64,000 bases of DNA from Natrinema halophilum (GCF_013402815.2 NZ_CP084880.1:62001-126000); one strand, 5' to 3'. Counted from the stretch's first letter, positions 35,373 to 44,892 are shown. The notes: generated from the letters alone by a model not told the origin. Numbers and translations are program-made.

Positions 35373-36359
35373 ATGGTGGAGATGCAGCGAATAAGCATCC
35401 CTGGTGCTACCGGCGATGTCTTTCGAATCGAGTTCGATGTCGGCTGGCGACCGGGTCACGTCGCAGCATATCTACTGGATTTCGGGGATCTGGTCCTGGT
35501 CGACGCCGGGATGGTGAGTGACGGAACCGTCGAGGAATTCGATGATGCGCTATCCGCCTATGATTACGAGTTTGCCGCAATCGACCACCTGATCGTCACG
35601 CACCAGCACATTGATCATACCGGGATGGTCCGCGCAATCTTGGACGCCGGTGATCCGACGATGTATGCGCCGGCAAGCATCCGGGAGAAATTCGAACGTG
35701 ACTACGAGCGTGTTGAAGCCGCCATACGGACGAACGCGATCCGTGCTGGTGTCGGCACCGATGCCTTCGAATCTATCGTGGATCAGGCCACCGAGCGCCA
35801 GCGAGTCTTCCCGGAGAAACTTCCCGCCCAGCAGGTCGATCAGTGGCTCGACCACGGCGACTGCGTCGATATCGGCAGTCTCAGTTTCGAAGTCGTCCAT
35901 ACCCCTGGTCACCAAGCGGATCACTGCGTGTACGTGGCTACGCTCGGCAGTGAGCGAGTCATTTTTTCCGGAGATATGGCGAACAAACCGTTCCGATCGG
36001 TCTCAGCACACGGCGATCTCGTCGAAGGTGTCGAGGATGCTATCGGCGCCTTTTATACAGCCCTGGATCGACTCGAGAAGATCGATGTCGATCTGGTGCT
36101 TCCAGGACACGGACCAATCCACACCGAGTACCAGGCGATCATCGAACGCGACCGCGACAGCCTCGATGAAATGCTCGAAACCACCGCGACGCTCGTCGCT
36201 CAAGGGGCCGATACGGCGTACGCTGTGGCGAACGAACGCTCCGGGGCGGTGTACGCGCTACTCATCGAAGCCATCGGCGCCCTGTCGTACCTCGAAGAAT
36301 CAGGGGAACTCAGGTCGACGATCGACGAAGACGGTTGTCGGTCGTACGAGCATGTGTGA
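35373..36359 (+). CDS. MBL-fold metallo-hydrolase
   Basis: A 328-residue metallo-beta-lactamase-fold protein. The metal-binding motif THQHIDH (His77, His79, Asp81, His82) is intact, with further ligands in VHTPGHQADH, FSGDMANKP and LPGHGPIH. The C-terminal 80 residues are helical, as in MBL proteins near CoA metabolism genes that act as thioesterases or lactonases. No substrate can be named. Its TATA box supports the ATG at 35373. ATG at 35382 is an alternative. Confidence 0.88.
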   Translation: MVEMQRISIPGATGDVFRIEFDVGWRPGHVAAYLLDFGDLVLVDAGMVSDGTVEEFDDALSAYDYEFAAIDHLIVTHQHIDHTGMVRAILDAGDPTMYAPASIREKFERDYERVEAAIRTNAIRAGVGTDAFESIVDQATERQRVFPEKLPAQQVDQWLDHGDCVDIGSLSFEVVHTPGHQADHCVYVATLGSERVIFSGDMANKPFRSVSAHGDLVEGVEDAIGAFYTALDRLEKIDVDLVLPGHGPIHTEYQAIIERDRDSLDEMLETTATLVAQGADTAYAVANERSGAVYALLIEAIGALSYLEESGELRSTIDEDGCRSYEHV

Positions 36360-36811
36360 GAGAACGACCGTCGGCGGGCAGCACCACAGGTGCGTTACGT
36401 CGGGGACAGCACCTGCATCGGTAGCTCGATCTCGTTACCCTCGGCTCCGCTGCGAGAACGAGATCGAGGCTGCGTCACTACCGTCCACCGTTGCGAACGA
36501 CTCGAGATGCTCCCGCAACTCGGCGGGGAAATCCGGCGACTGCCAGCGAATCGAGATGCCCACCCTGGAGTGGCGCAGTCGCTTCGTCTCAGGTCCCGAT
36601 TGTTACAGATCGTAGATTTCGTGAGCGGCTGATTCGCCCCGCTTCGTGCTAGGAAATCGCGATACTCGCCGTCGGAGGATACTGTCGTCCCAGGAGAACC
36701 TGCTCGACCACTTCTCTCGCTCGCAGGTTCGAGAGAGGGGATTTCCGAAACCCCCCCATGCCAGTTCTCGACCGCGTCTCGCCTATTGTGTACCGGAGCG
36801 TGCCCGTCTCG
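36360..36811. other. Convergent intergenic region
   Basis: These 452 bp lie between the ends of the MBL-fold and VOC genes. No frame here has a convincing product. A CGCAGCGGAG-type inverted stretch near 36420-36470 may be part of a terminator. Confidence 0.4.
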
Positions 36812-37234
36812 TCATTCGCCGTGGGGATGACTGTATTCGGTGAGAATGACCATGACGCCGTCGAAATCCTTCGGATGATAGAACGCCTCGGGTGCCTCAC
36901 TCTCGTCTACTTCGATGATCGGCGTCACGTCTTTCGCCGATAGTTCGTCCTTCGCAGCGGCGAGATCGGCGACGCGGAACACGACGGCGTACTGGCCCGG
37001 ACCGTTCTCGTCGATGTACTTTGCGATCGGACTGTCGTCGTCACCTGGGGCGATCAGTTCGATGCCGGGATAACTGAACGTCAGTTCGAGCCCGCCCAGT
37101 TCCTCGTCTAGTTGCTCCGTCTCTGCGAACGAGAGATCGAGCAACTCTTCGTAGTTTCGCTTCGTCATTTCGATATCTGAGGTCGCTACGATCACTCTGT
37201 CAAGTTCAATAATCTTCACAAGGTGAAAATCCAT
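36812..37234 (-). CDS. VOC/glyoxalase family protein
   Basis: A 140-residue protein of the vicinal oxygen chelate fold. It has two beta-alpha-beta-beta-beta modules: IIELDRVIVATSDIEMTKRNYEELL at the N-terminus (core VIVATSDIEMTKRNYEELL) and QYAVVFRVADLAAAKDEL in the second half. The end FYHPKDFDGVMVILTEY resembles methylmalonyl-CoA epimerases (HPKDxxGVxxEL), though the last metal ligand Glu is less clear here (VILTEY). An epimerase role would fit with the carboxylases nearby. A dioxygenase or isomerase is also possible. Confidence 0.75.
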   Translation of the reverse strand: MDFHLVKIIELDRVIVATSDIEMTKRNYEELLDLSFAETEQLDEELGGLELTFSYPGIELIAPGDDDSPIAKYIDENGPGQYAVVFRVADLAAAKDELSAKDVTPIIEVDESEAPEAFYHPKDFDGVMVILTEYSHPHGE

Positions 37235-37491
37235 TCAGAGTATTTATTGTTTGTGTTCCTCCAGATGCGGCTTCGGTTCGATTCGGATGGTTGGCTGTGG
37301 GGTCGCTGAAGCGGCTTGCGAACTCGAGTAGCCGCGACGTCGACGCGTGTCTCCCTGAACGAGGGTTTCGCTCTCAGCACTAGGCAACCTCAATCGCGTT
37401 ACCACCAGGAAACGGACCCCTCGATTCAGATCCCAAAGTGGAATTCTCAGTGACGAAAGACGGCTGAAATGCCGGAGGAGCGTCAAAACTC

Positions 37492-37499
37492 TTTAATAT
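37492..37499 (+). promoter_or_regulatory. TATA box for acyl-CoA dehydrogenase at 37522
   Basis: TTTAATAT is centred about 26 nt upstream of the ATG at 37522, consistent with a leaderless transcript. Confidence 0.6.
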
Positions 37500-37521
37500 G
37501 AAAGAAGTGATATAGTACTAT

Positions 37522-38727
37522 ATGGTAGATTTCGAGCCGAATAATGATGTCGATATGATAAAACGGAGTATAGATGGATTTCTGGAACAGGAAATCGAAC
37601 CGCTCGAAAAAAAACACGAAGACATCCTTACGCCGGATTATCGAAAGCTCCGTGACGATGGTCGGTTGAAAGACGAAGTCGTCGACATCATCAAGACAGT
37701 GCGCCGGAAATCCGGAGAAGCCGGTTACTGGGCCATGCACATGCCCGAAGACGTCGGCGGCGGGGGGATGAACATCGTCGATCTCGTGGATATTCTCCAG
37801 CACATTTACTCGAAAGGGCTGGGGCTCAACGAGCACCTTATCGAGAACACTCCCGGGCCGCACCCGACGCTACTCGAGATGGACGATAGCCTCAAAGACG
37901 AGTACCTCTATCCCCTCATCGAAGGCAAAAAGGACGGCTGTTTCGCGCTCACCGAAGGGAGTTCCGGGTCGGACGCGCTGAACATGTCCACGACCGCGGA
38001 GAAAGACGGCGACGAGTGGGTCATCGACGGCTCAAAGATGTGGATCACAAACAGCCCATACGCCGACTTCGTGCAGGTATTCGCCGTCACAGACCCTGAC
38101 GCAGGTCCCGGTGGAGTTTCGTCGTTCCTCGTCGATGCCGACAATCCCGGATTCACCGTCACTCGAGTTATCGACACTATCGAACTCGACGGGATGCACG
38201 CCGAACTCGATTTCACCAATTGCAGGGTGCCTGACACCAACGTCATTGGCGAGGTAGGGTCCGGATTCTACACCGCGATGGAACAGATCAACTATGGACG
38301 GGCGCGTATCGCTGCTCGATGTGCGGGACTCATGGAGTTTCTGCTCGAGGAATGCGTCGAGTACGCCAACAGCAGGACCTCCTGGGACAGACCGATCGGC
38401 AAGCGACAGCATGTCCGAGGTATGATCGCCGACATCGCAGTTTGGCAAGAAACAGTCGAGAACCTCGCGCTGAAAACTGCCTGGCTCATCGAGCAGGGCG
38501 AAAATCCCATCAAGGTGAGCGCCATGGCCAAGTACTACGCCACCGAGACCCTGTTTCAGGCTGCCGATAACGCGGTACAGGTGTTCGGTGGAAACGGCCT
38601 TTCGCTCGATTACCCGCTCGAGCGGGTCTTCCGCTACGCGCGAACGCTTCGAATTCCAGAAGGGACGTCCGAGATGCAAAAGGAACGAATAGCCGACGAA
38701 GTCGGTCTGGGTTCCGGCATCAAATAA
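37522..38727 (+). CDS. Acyl-CoA dehydrogenase with intact catalytic Glu
   Basis: A 401-residue FAD enzyme. Its segments are CFALTEGSSGSDALNMST at the flavin site, GSKMWITNSPYADFVQVFAV, SRTSWDRPIGKRQ and FGGNGLSLDYPLERVFRYART. The base motif reads IPEGTSEMQ, so the Glu used by medium-chain and short-chain enzymes is present, unlike two other dehydrogenases in the window. It is thus the best candidate here for a standard acyl-CoA dehydrogenase. The first 60 residues are longer and more charged than usual. Confidence 0.92.
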   Translation: MVDFEPNNDVDMIKRSIDGFLEQEIEPLEKKHEDILTPDYRKLRDDGRLKDEVVDIIKTVRRKSGEAGYWAMHMPEDVGGGGMNIVDLVDILQHIYSKGLGLNEHLIENTPGPHPTLLEMDDSLKDEYLYPLIEGKKDGCFALTEGSSGSDALNMSTTAEKDGDEWVIDGSKMWITNSPYADFVQVFAVTDPDAGPGGVSSFLVDADNPGFTVTRVIDTIELDGMHAELDFTNCRVPDTNVIGEVGSGFYTAMEQINYGRARIAARCAGLMEFLLEECVEYANSRTSWDRPIGKRQHVRGMIADIAVWQETVENLALKTAWLIEQGENPIKVSAMAKYYATETLFQAADNAVQVFGGNGLSLDYPLERVFRYARTLRIPEGTSEMQKERIADEVGLGSGIK

Positions 38728-38932
38728 CCATCATCCGGGCTGCAATCGCAGATGAGCGATCCTGAATTGCCATTTTGCAGATGCCACCTGGTCGGATGTC
38801 ACTTCGCGTTTTTCCATCTATCGGTCCGTGATGCCAGCACGACCCGTTTTCTTGCTGGGTAATCTCGGTGTAGAGGGGCGACTTGTGGGCTCGATAGAAA
38901 ACAGGGGGTGAGTTACCCGGCGAATCGATGCG

Positions 38933-40117
38933 TCAGTTCTCGTAGCGGCCTTTCGTCTTGAGGCCGAGTTCGTGCTGAGCAACCTCCGCCTTCTGCTTGT
39001 CCACGACGTCGTGGAGTACGAGCGTGCGGGCGTTGCGCCAGAAGCGATCGGCATCGAACTGTCGACTGGTCGAACGTGCGCCACAGATCTGAAACAGTCT
39101 ATTTGTAACATCCAGTACGACCTCTGACGAGAAGATTTTCGCCCGCGATACGGCTGCTGTCGTCTCCTCTTCGAGGTCTGGATCGTCGTGGTGGTCCTCC
39201 AGCAGTTCGATCGCTCGCTCGACGAGTTGACTTGCTGCCTCCGTCCGAACGTTCATGTCGCCGACGTGGAGTTGCACGTGCGGGTCGTGAGAGAGGGATG
39301 GCAAATCTTTCGGGGGTTTCGACTCGTTTTCGAGGTACCACTTGGTGAAATCGAGCGCACCCCTTGCGAGTCCGACGAAGATACTGGCAAACGAAAGTTG
39401 AAAGCTATTCCAGATGTAGGGATTCTCCGTGAGATCGCCAGGATCTCCGATAATACACTTATCGGGGATGGATACATCTTCGAATTCGACCATACCGCTG
39501 GCTGTCGAGCGCTGCCCCATCCCGTCCCACGTATCGTGGATCGTTACGCCGTCGGCATCATCAGGCACGACGACCTGCATCAACCCATTCATATCCGTGG
39601 CGCCTTCTTTCATCGCGAATGCCATGTGATAGTCGGCGTGTGTCGAGTTCGTGGTGAAGAACTTTCGACCGCTAACCTCCCAACCGTCGTCGGTTCTGGT
39701 AACTGTCGTGTCGTAGTCAGTGCGGGTGTTCCCCTCGAAGACTTGATCGGGTTCGCTTCCATAGTATCCAAACACGGCCCCGTTCTCTGTGACTTCATTG
39801 CTGAAGAATTCGCGTGATTCCTGCGAGCCGAGCGCACGGATCGTTCCCACAGCCATAGAGTGTGTGGCGAAACACTGTGCCGTGCTGCTACATCCTCTTG
39901 CAAATTCTTCGATTGCGTCGAAGAAAAGTTGGTAATCGCCGGCCATTCCCGCGTCAAACCCACCGAAATCGCTACCGCAAGCGAGTCCCAGGAGATTTTC
40001 TTCCGCTAATACGTCGAAATTATCGGCCGGGAATGACGCCTGCCGGTCGACCTCTGCTGCGCGATCCTCGAATATCTCTGAACAGCGGACAATTCGCTCT
40101 GCTAATTCTCCGTGCAT
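38933..40117 (-). CDS. Acyl-CoA dehydrogenase-fold flavin monooxygenase-like protein, group B copy 1
   Basis: A 394-residue protein of the DszC/HsaA-like branch. Typical stretches are ARGCSSTAQCFATHSMAVG (about 93-111), FFTTNSTHADYHMAFAMKEG and the C-terminal CGARSTSRQFDADRFWRNAR followed by TLVLHD. The RxxxxDRFWRNARTxxLHD pattern is that of two-component FMN monooxygenases such as DszC, not the EGTxEI of beta-oxidation dehydrogenases. It is a close paralogue of 43478-44692 and a more distant one of 61392-62573. The next gene upstream on this strand begins the thiolase cluster, and a TATA-like GTTTTACC lies about 26 nt before its ATG. Confidence 0.85.
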   Translation of the reverse strand: MHGELAERIVRCSEIFEDRAAEVDRQASFPADNFDVLAEENLLGLACGSDFGGFDAGMAGDYQLFFDAIEEFARGCSSTAQCFATHSMAVGTIRALGSQESREFFSNEVTENGAVFGYYGSEPDQVFEGNTRTDYDTTVTRTDDGWEVSGRKFFTTNSTHADYHMAFAMKEGATDMNGLMQVVVPDDADGVTIHDTWDGMGQRSTASGMVEFEDVSIPDKCIIGDPGDLTENPYIWNSFQLSFASIFVGLARGALDFTKWYLENESKPPKDLPSLSHDPHVQLHVGDMNVRTEAASQLVERAIELLEDHHDDPDLEEETTAAVSRAKIFSSEVVLDVTNRLFQICGARSTSRQFDADRFWRNARTLVLHDVVDKQKAEVAQHELGLKTKGRYEN

Positions 40118-40378
40118 AGTATGTTGACAGACCCGAAAGGTAAAACAATTTTTCTTTTTTGAGCCTCTGTCCGTCCCACTGCGGATGGAAACGGTACGGA
40201 CTCGGCCACGCTAGATGGGGAGCGATCCTGACGGTATGTGACTCGGCTGCGACGTGAACACCGAGTCAACGCTCGACGACACCAGAAAGCTTCGCTCGAG
40301 ATTCAGCAGGCGCTAACTGTACTCGTCGAATTCGCCGCAGAACATGAACTCACTATCGGGCCGTCCCGAACCGGGCGG

Positions 40379-40558
40379 TCAGGGTCCGAACGACTGGTAG
40401 TGCTGGTCGAGTTGGTGCTGTTCCTCTCGGAGTCGCTCGTACTTGATACCGAGGTTGATCAGGTGCCGTGCAACGTCCTCGCGATCGTCGTTGCCAGTCA
40501 CTCTACTCTCGATTTCGTCGAGAGTTTGCTCCGACACGTCAACTGTCAGTTCCGTCAT
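40379..40558 (-). CDS. Small ribbon-helix-helix-like protein (59 residues)
   Basis: The reverse strand from ATG at 40558 to TGA at 40379 encodes a 59-residue acidic protein starting MTELTVDVSEQTLDEIESRV, with a later part REDVARHLINLGIKYERLREE. A short beta strand followed by two helices is the pattern of CopG/Arc-type or antitoxin-like proteins common in haloarchaea. It follows the thiolase gene by 43 bp on the same strand and may be the last gene of that operon. A local DNA-binding role is plausible but unproven. No toxin gene is adjacent. Confidence 0.65.
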   Translation of the reverse strand: MTELTVDVSEQTLDEIESRVTGNDDREDVARHLINLGIKYERLREEQHQLDQHYQSFGP

Positions 40559-40601
40559 ACCGAAGCTTACGCACTACACCCCAAAAATACTAGGGGTGTG
40601 T

Positions 40602-41765
40602 TCAGCGCTCTCGTGAGAGCACGTTCACGCAAGAGACACTGCCCGTTGCGTTTCGGCCGATGCCGATGTTGTGCTGGAGGCCGTACTGCGGGTCGTTGCC
40701 GACTTGTACGGCTCCTGCTTCACCACGCAGTTGCTCGTAAATTTCGTTGATCTGTGCGACACCGGTAGCACCGATTGGATGACCCTTGGCGAGCAGACCA
40801 CCGCTCGGGTTGACCGGCTTCTCGCCGTCGAGATGTACGGTTCCCTCCTCGACGAATTGTCCGCCCTCGCCCTTTTCGCAGAAACCGAGATCCTCGTACG
40901 TGATGAGTTCGGTGATGGTGAAACAGTCGTGGACTTCGGCGACGTCGATGTCCTCGGGACCGATATTGGCCTGGTCATACGCTTGGTTCGCTGCCTGGGT
41001 CGTCGCTTCGAACCCTACCAACGCCGAGTCGTTGCCACGAAGGAGGCTGTCCGTCGAGAGTCCGCTTCCAGCCGCCCATATTGGATCGTCCGTGTAGTTG
41101 TCGGCGACATCTTCACTCGCGATGATCGTCGCAGCTGCGCCATCAGTGACAGGACAGCAGTCGTACAGTTGGAGGGGGTAGGTGACCTGTGGACTCTGGA
41201 CGACATCTTCGACGTCACAGGTGAACTGGTAGTGCGCGTACGGGTACTTCGAGCCGTTTTCGTGGTTCTTGACGCTGACCTCGGCAATCTGTTCGCGAGT
41301 CGTACCGAACTCGTGCATGTGCCTCGTTGCCCGCATGCCGAAGAAAGCAGGCATCGTCACCCCACGTCCCCGCCAGACCTGATCGAGCGCTGCGTTCGCG
41401 ATGAGTCCCTCGGCAGAGTCGTGCATCTTCTCGACGCCCAAGACGAGGGCGACATCGGCGCTGCCCGCACGTACCGCTTCGACGGCTGCCCGGAACGCTG
41501 AACTGCCAGTTGCGCACGCGTTCTCGACCCGCATGATCGGAATTTCGAACTGCCCAGTCGGATGCGCGAGACCGAGACCGCTATTCGCGTCTCCGGCTAT
41601 ATTGCTCGTTCCCAACCATCCAGCGTCGATCTCGTCAGGCGAAATGCCGTAATCAACGTCATCGAGCGCGTTGAGGAAGGCTGCCTCGGCCATATCGTCC
41701 GTCGATTGCTCGTACAGTTCACCGAACTCAATCATCCCGGCTCCGATCACGGCGACGTCCCTCAT
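40602..41765 (-). CDS. Thiolase (SCP-x type acetyl-CoA C-acyltransferase)
   Basis: A 387-residue thiolase-fold enzyme. The nucleophilic Cys84 lies in VENACATGSSAF. VAEVHDCFTITE near 280 and GGLLAKGHPIGATG near 335-348 (catalytic His) are the marks of the archaeal/SCP-x branch, which partners with DUF35 proteins. It would cleave 3-oxoacyl-CoA to acetyl- or propionyl-CoA, or run the reverse condensation. Its ATG overlaps the DUF35 stop by one base (TAATG), which in turn overlaps the synthase-like gene the same way, so the three are made together. In methanogens the same three families form one channelling complex for HMG-CoA synthesis. Confidence 0.92.
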   Translation of the reverse strand: MRDVAVIGAGMIEFGELYEQSTDDMAEAAFLNALDDVDYGISPDEIDAGWLGTSNIAGDANSGLGLAHPTGQFEIPIMRVENACATGSSAFRAAVEAVRAGSADVALVLGVEKMHDSAEGLIANAALDQVWRGRGVTMPAFFGMRATRHMHEFGTTREQIAEVSVKNHENGSKYPYAHYQFTCDVEDVVQSPQVTYPLQLYDCCPVTDGAAATIIASEDVADNYTDDPIWAAGSGLSTDSLLRGNDSALVGFEATTQAANQAYDQANIGPEDIDVAEVHDCFTITELITYEDLGFCEKGEGGQFVEEGTVHLDGEKPVNPSGGLLAKGHPIGATGVAQINEIYEQLRGEAGAVQVGNDPQYGLQHNIGIGRNATGSVSCVNVLSRER

Positions 41766-42175
41766 TAGCGCTCACCTCGTGGGAGCTTGAACTTAAAAGA
41801 GTGGACCGGTAGCCCGTTGATGTCGAACAGTTGCCGGAGATCAGCATCGGCGACCATTCCGATCTCGATGTCGTCGGGTTCAGTCTCCGTAAACAGGCCG
41901 TACACCCGGGCTGGTTCGCCGTCGGTTTCCTGTGGCATATCAAGCACGGCGAGCGGGAGCGGAGTCTCGAATTCATCTGGGAGACGGTTCTGGACGACGT
42001 ACGAACGGACTGTTCCTCGTTCCTGGAGACGGACCTCGTCCCATTCGACTTCATCCTGACAGCGCTTGCAGATACGCCTGTGTTCCGGGAATGAGACGTA
42101 CCCACACGTGCGACATTCCCGGGCGAGAAGCCGTTCGTTCTGCGGCCGATCGCGCCAGTGTGGCGGTTCGTGCAT
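41765..42175 (-). CDS. DUF35 zinc-ribbon/OB-fold protein (thiolase partner)
   Basis: A 136-residue protein with a rubredoxin-like zinc ribbon (Cys21, Cys24, Cys36, Cys39 in CRTCG and CKRCQ) followed by an OB-fold (about 50-136) that includes RGTVRSYVVQ. Known members bind CoA chains and bridge thiolase-family partners, as in the archaeal thiolase/HMG-CoA synthase complex and the mycobacterial ChsH/Ltp systems. Single-base overlaps on both sides tie it to its two partners. It is probably the scaffold of a thiolase complex here. Confidence 0.92.
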   Translation of the reverse strand: MHEPPHWRDRPQNERLLARECRTCGYVSFPEHRRICKRCQDEVEWDEVRLQERGTVRSYVVQNRLPDEFETPLPLAVLDMPQETDGEPARVYGLFTETEPDDIEIGMVADADLRQLFDINGLPVHSFKFKLPRGER

Positions 42176-43149
42176 TAGGCGTTCCCTCCTGTTGGTTCGC
42201 GGAACGAACGGTGTTTCGAGTACGTCACGTAATCTTTGCTCTCGATATAGTCTTGCGTTGTCATAGGTGTCGCTCGGGTAACATCGTCTACTTCGAGGGC
42301 GAGTGCGGCACAGCCGCCAGGACCGCCGGCTGCGACGAGGAGCCTGTCGTCCGGAGCAGCGTTCTCGAGGACGAGCGCCAGATCAAGGAGGACGCTCGCC
42401 GTGCCGGCATCGCCAATGTCGGCGAACGTGGACGGACGCTCGGCGTCGCTGTCGAGCGCAGAGAGGACCCGATCGCCCCAATCGTCGCCGGGAGCGGGAA
42501 TCGCTGCGATATCGGCTGTGCCAATCTCTCCGATTGCCTCGGCGACCTCCTCTACAAACCGATCGCGGTTGAATGGAACTTTGCCTTCGACCGGCGACCC
42601 ACCCGCTGGGGTGAACCGACCGACGAAGCCGGTCGTATTGACGGCCGCGCCGTCCAGGGACGCGACATCCCCGTCCGCATCGAGGACGACTGCGGCTGCG
42701 CCGGCGCCTGCGGTCTGCTCGGCTGAGGACCCGGCAGTTGCTCGCCGGATATCGGTCGCCACGACCAGCACCGTCTTGGCACGGTCGGCTTCGATCGCGT
42801 CTCGACCGGCCAGTATGGCATCCACTGCCGCACGCTGTGATCCCTCAAAGTCGGCGATGCGGGTTTGAGGGTCGATGCCAACAGCGTAGCCGACGTTCGA
42901 GGCGACGCCGCGTTCGTCGAACGGATCTGACATCGTCGCAGCGAAGACTGCATCGAGATCTGCTGCCTCGACGGCTGCGTGTTCGAGGGCGTTCGACGCG
43001 GCGTTTACGCCTAGGGAGACAATTCCTTCGTCGCTGGCTGGAACGGACACCTCGCCGCTCGAGGGATAGTCACCGTGTTGTGTGGCGATCGTTTCTCGTT
43101 CAATCCGGTAAACTGGGATATACGTACCGTATCCACGTATCGCAACCAT
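42175..43149 (-). CDS. HMG-CoA synthase-like protein lacking the catalytic Cys
   Basis: A 324-residue thiolase-superfamily protein. It starts MVAIRGYGTYIPVYRI, like archaeal HMG-CoA synthases, and keeps the paired half-domains. The nucleophile segment (DFEFACKAGTAA in archaeal synthases) reads DFEGSQRAAVDA at 100-111, which puts Gln105 where the Cys should be. The general acid-base Glu region (TMSDPFDER) and the His region (IAAIPAPGDD) also appear altered. It is therefore unlikely to make HMG-CoA by the usual mechanism. It could be a structural partner or a KSQ-like decarboxylase. The ATG at 43149 is chosen because the upstream extension is unlike the family. First gene of the DUF35-thiolase operon. 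Confidence 0.8.
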   Translation of the reverse strand: MVAIRGYGTYIPVYRIERETIATQHGDYPSSGEVSVPASDEGIVSLGVNAASNALEHAAVEAADLDAVFAATMSDPFDERGVASNVGYAVGIDPQTRIADFEGSQRAAVDAILAGRDAIEADRAKTVLVVATDIRRATAGSSAEQTAGAGAAAVVLDADGDVASLDGAAVNTTGFVGRFTPAGGSPVEGKVPFNRDRFVEEVAEAIGEIGTADIAAIPAPGDDWGDRVLSALDSDAERPSTFADIGDAGTASVLLDLALVLENAAPDDRLLVAAGGPGGCAALALEVDDVTRATPMTTQDYIESKDYVTYSKHRSFREPTGGNA

Positions 43150-43477
43150 ACAGTGCATCAGTGAACAGACTACAACTATAAAAAATCTCGTCTCATTGTC
43201 CCAGTATGCGCCAGATTTGCCGATTTCTGGGCGACGGATATGGATCGTGTTCAGGTACGCATGGAAATTAGAAATCCTTTCTGAGCATTTTCGACCGGAT
43301 GTGGAGAGAGTGACACCAGCCTTACTCGACCCAGGCGTCGACAACTGATCTTCCGGCTCCAAATCGTGAGTTGAATCTCCCGTACAAATACCAGAGACGG
43401 TGTTCTGTTAGTTCCGTACGTATTATTTGGTGAGCGATACCCAACACTTTTGAGACAATCACTCGAAGCGTAATCTC
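43150..43477. other. Divergent promoter region of the thiolase operon and group B copy 2
   Basis: These 328 bp separate the leftward synthase-like gene from a rightward monooxygenase-like gene. No gene is seen. AT-rich stretches near 43165-43185 and 43415-43435 are candidate TATA regions. Confidence 0.4.
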
Positions 43478-44692
43478 ATGGATGCCATTTTCGCAGAGAA
43501 TATGGACCAGGAGATGCAGCGTCGCCTCGAACCGTGCCTGGACGAAATCGTCAGCCAAGCGCCGGACGTAGACCGCGGCGGAGAATTCCCGGCCAAGAAC
43601 TTCGAACTGCTCCACGAGCACGATGTCCTCAATATTACCGCAGCGAGCGAACACGGCGGCCTAGACGCCGGGATCACGAGCAATCGAGCGTACTACGCCG
43701 CCACCGCACAGCTCGGTGCTGCCTGCAGCAGCACTGCGCAGTGTTTCTCGACGCATTCGATCGCCCTTGCCATCACCCGGGTGCTCGGTACGGCTGAGCA
43801 ACACGAGCGCTACGCCCGGGCGGTAGCAGACGGGGCTATTTTTGGGTACTATGGGAGCGAGCCTGACCAGGAATTCGACTCCGACTCCGGCGACAGAGTC
43901 AGGTACAACGCCGAAGCTCGGCAGGTCGACGACGGCTGGATCATCGACGCTGACAAGTTCTTCGCCACGAACTCCACGCACGCAGACTACCACATGCTCC
44001 ACGTCATGGAGGCCGGTTCGGAAGACATGACGGGGCTGCTCCCGGTTATCGTGCCGGCCGGTGCGGATGGCGTCACCATCGAAGACACCTGGGACGGGAT
44101 GGGACAGCGCGCGACCGCGAGCGGCATCGCGAAGTTCGACGGCGTACACATCTCCGACGAGAACGTCATTGGCGAGCCAGGCGACCTCATCGAACATGGA
44201 CTCATCGGCTTTAATTTCCAGCTTCTGTTCGCAGCTATCTTCGTCGGCCTCGCCAAGGGTGCATTCGAGTTCACCACGTGGTACCTGGAGAACGAATCCA
44301 AACCGCCGAGCGATCTCGAGAGCCTCGCACACGACCCCCACGTGCAGCTCCACGTCGGTGAGATGGACATCGATATCAGGGCCGCCTGGGAGCTGGTCGA
44401 CCGTGCCGCCCAACTGCTCGACGAGACCGAAGGCGGGGCCAACGCCGAGGCGCTGTCGAACATGGGCACCGCCGTCTACCGGGCGAAAGTGAAATCCTCT
44501 GAAGTTTCGATCGACGTCGCGAATCGGTTGTTCCAGATCTGTGGCGCACGCTCGACCAGTCGACAGTTCGACGCCGACCGCTTCTGGCGCAACGCTCGTA
44601 CACTCACGCTACACGATATCCTCGACAAACAGAAGACGAGCGTCGCCAAGGATGCACTGGGGATAGAGGAACAACAGGCCTCGACGCGGTGA
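43478..44692 (+). CDS. Acyl-CoA dehydrogenase-fold flavin monooxygenase-like protein, group B copy 2
   Basis: A 404-residue close paralogue of 38933-40117, sharing ACSSTAQCFSTHSIALA, FFATNSTHADYHM, GLAKGAFEFTTWYLENESKPP and the C-terminal CGARSTSRQFDADRFWRNAR. The latter is the DszC/HsaA-type C-terminus. A reduced flavin from the reductase at 22528 could support it. It starts at the ATG at 43478 with a slightly longer N-terminus than its paralogue, and its C-terminus ends in a short polar tail (EEQQASTR). Confidence 0.85.
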   Translation: MDAIFAENMDQEMQRRLEPCLDEIVSQAPDVDRGGEFPAKNFELLHEHDVLNITAASEHGGLDAGITSNRAYYAATAQLGAACSSTAQCFSTHSIALAITRVLGTAEQHERYARAVADGAIFGYYGSEPDQEFDSDSGDRVRYNAEARQVDDGWIIDADKFFATNSTHADYHMLHVMEAGSEDMTGLLPVIVPAGADGVTIEDTWDGMGQRATASGIAKFDGVHISDENVIGEPGDLIEHGLIGFNFQLLFAAIFVGLAKGAFEFTTWYLENESKPPSDLESLAHDPHVQLHVGEMDIDIRAAWELVDRAAQLLDETEGGANAEALSNMGTAVYRAKVKSSEVSIDVANRLFQICGARSTSRQFDADRFWRNARTLTLHDILDKQKTSVAKDALGIEEQQASTR

Positions 44693-44892
44693 TTCGGAGC
44701 GGGCCACGCCAGGCCGCCTGAGTTCTAAGGCATTCCGTCGTCGTCCCCTGATCGACGCCTCGCAACTGGCCACAGCGGTCGGATCGATCGCATCTTGGGG
44801 GATCTCCTTCCGCCAGCCGTCGGCGACGACTGACCGGCGAGGCGGATCGCACGGGGCTGCCAGACGGCGTCTGCAGCGTCGGCACGGAAACC

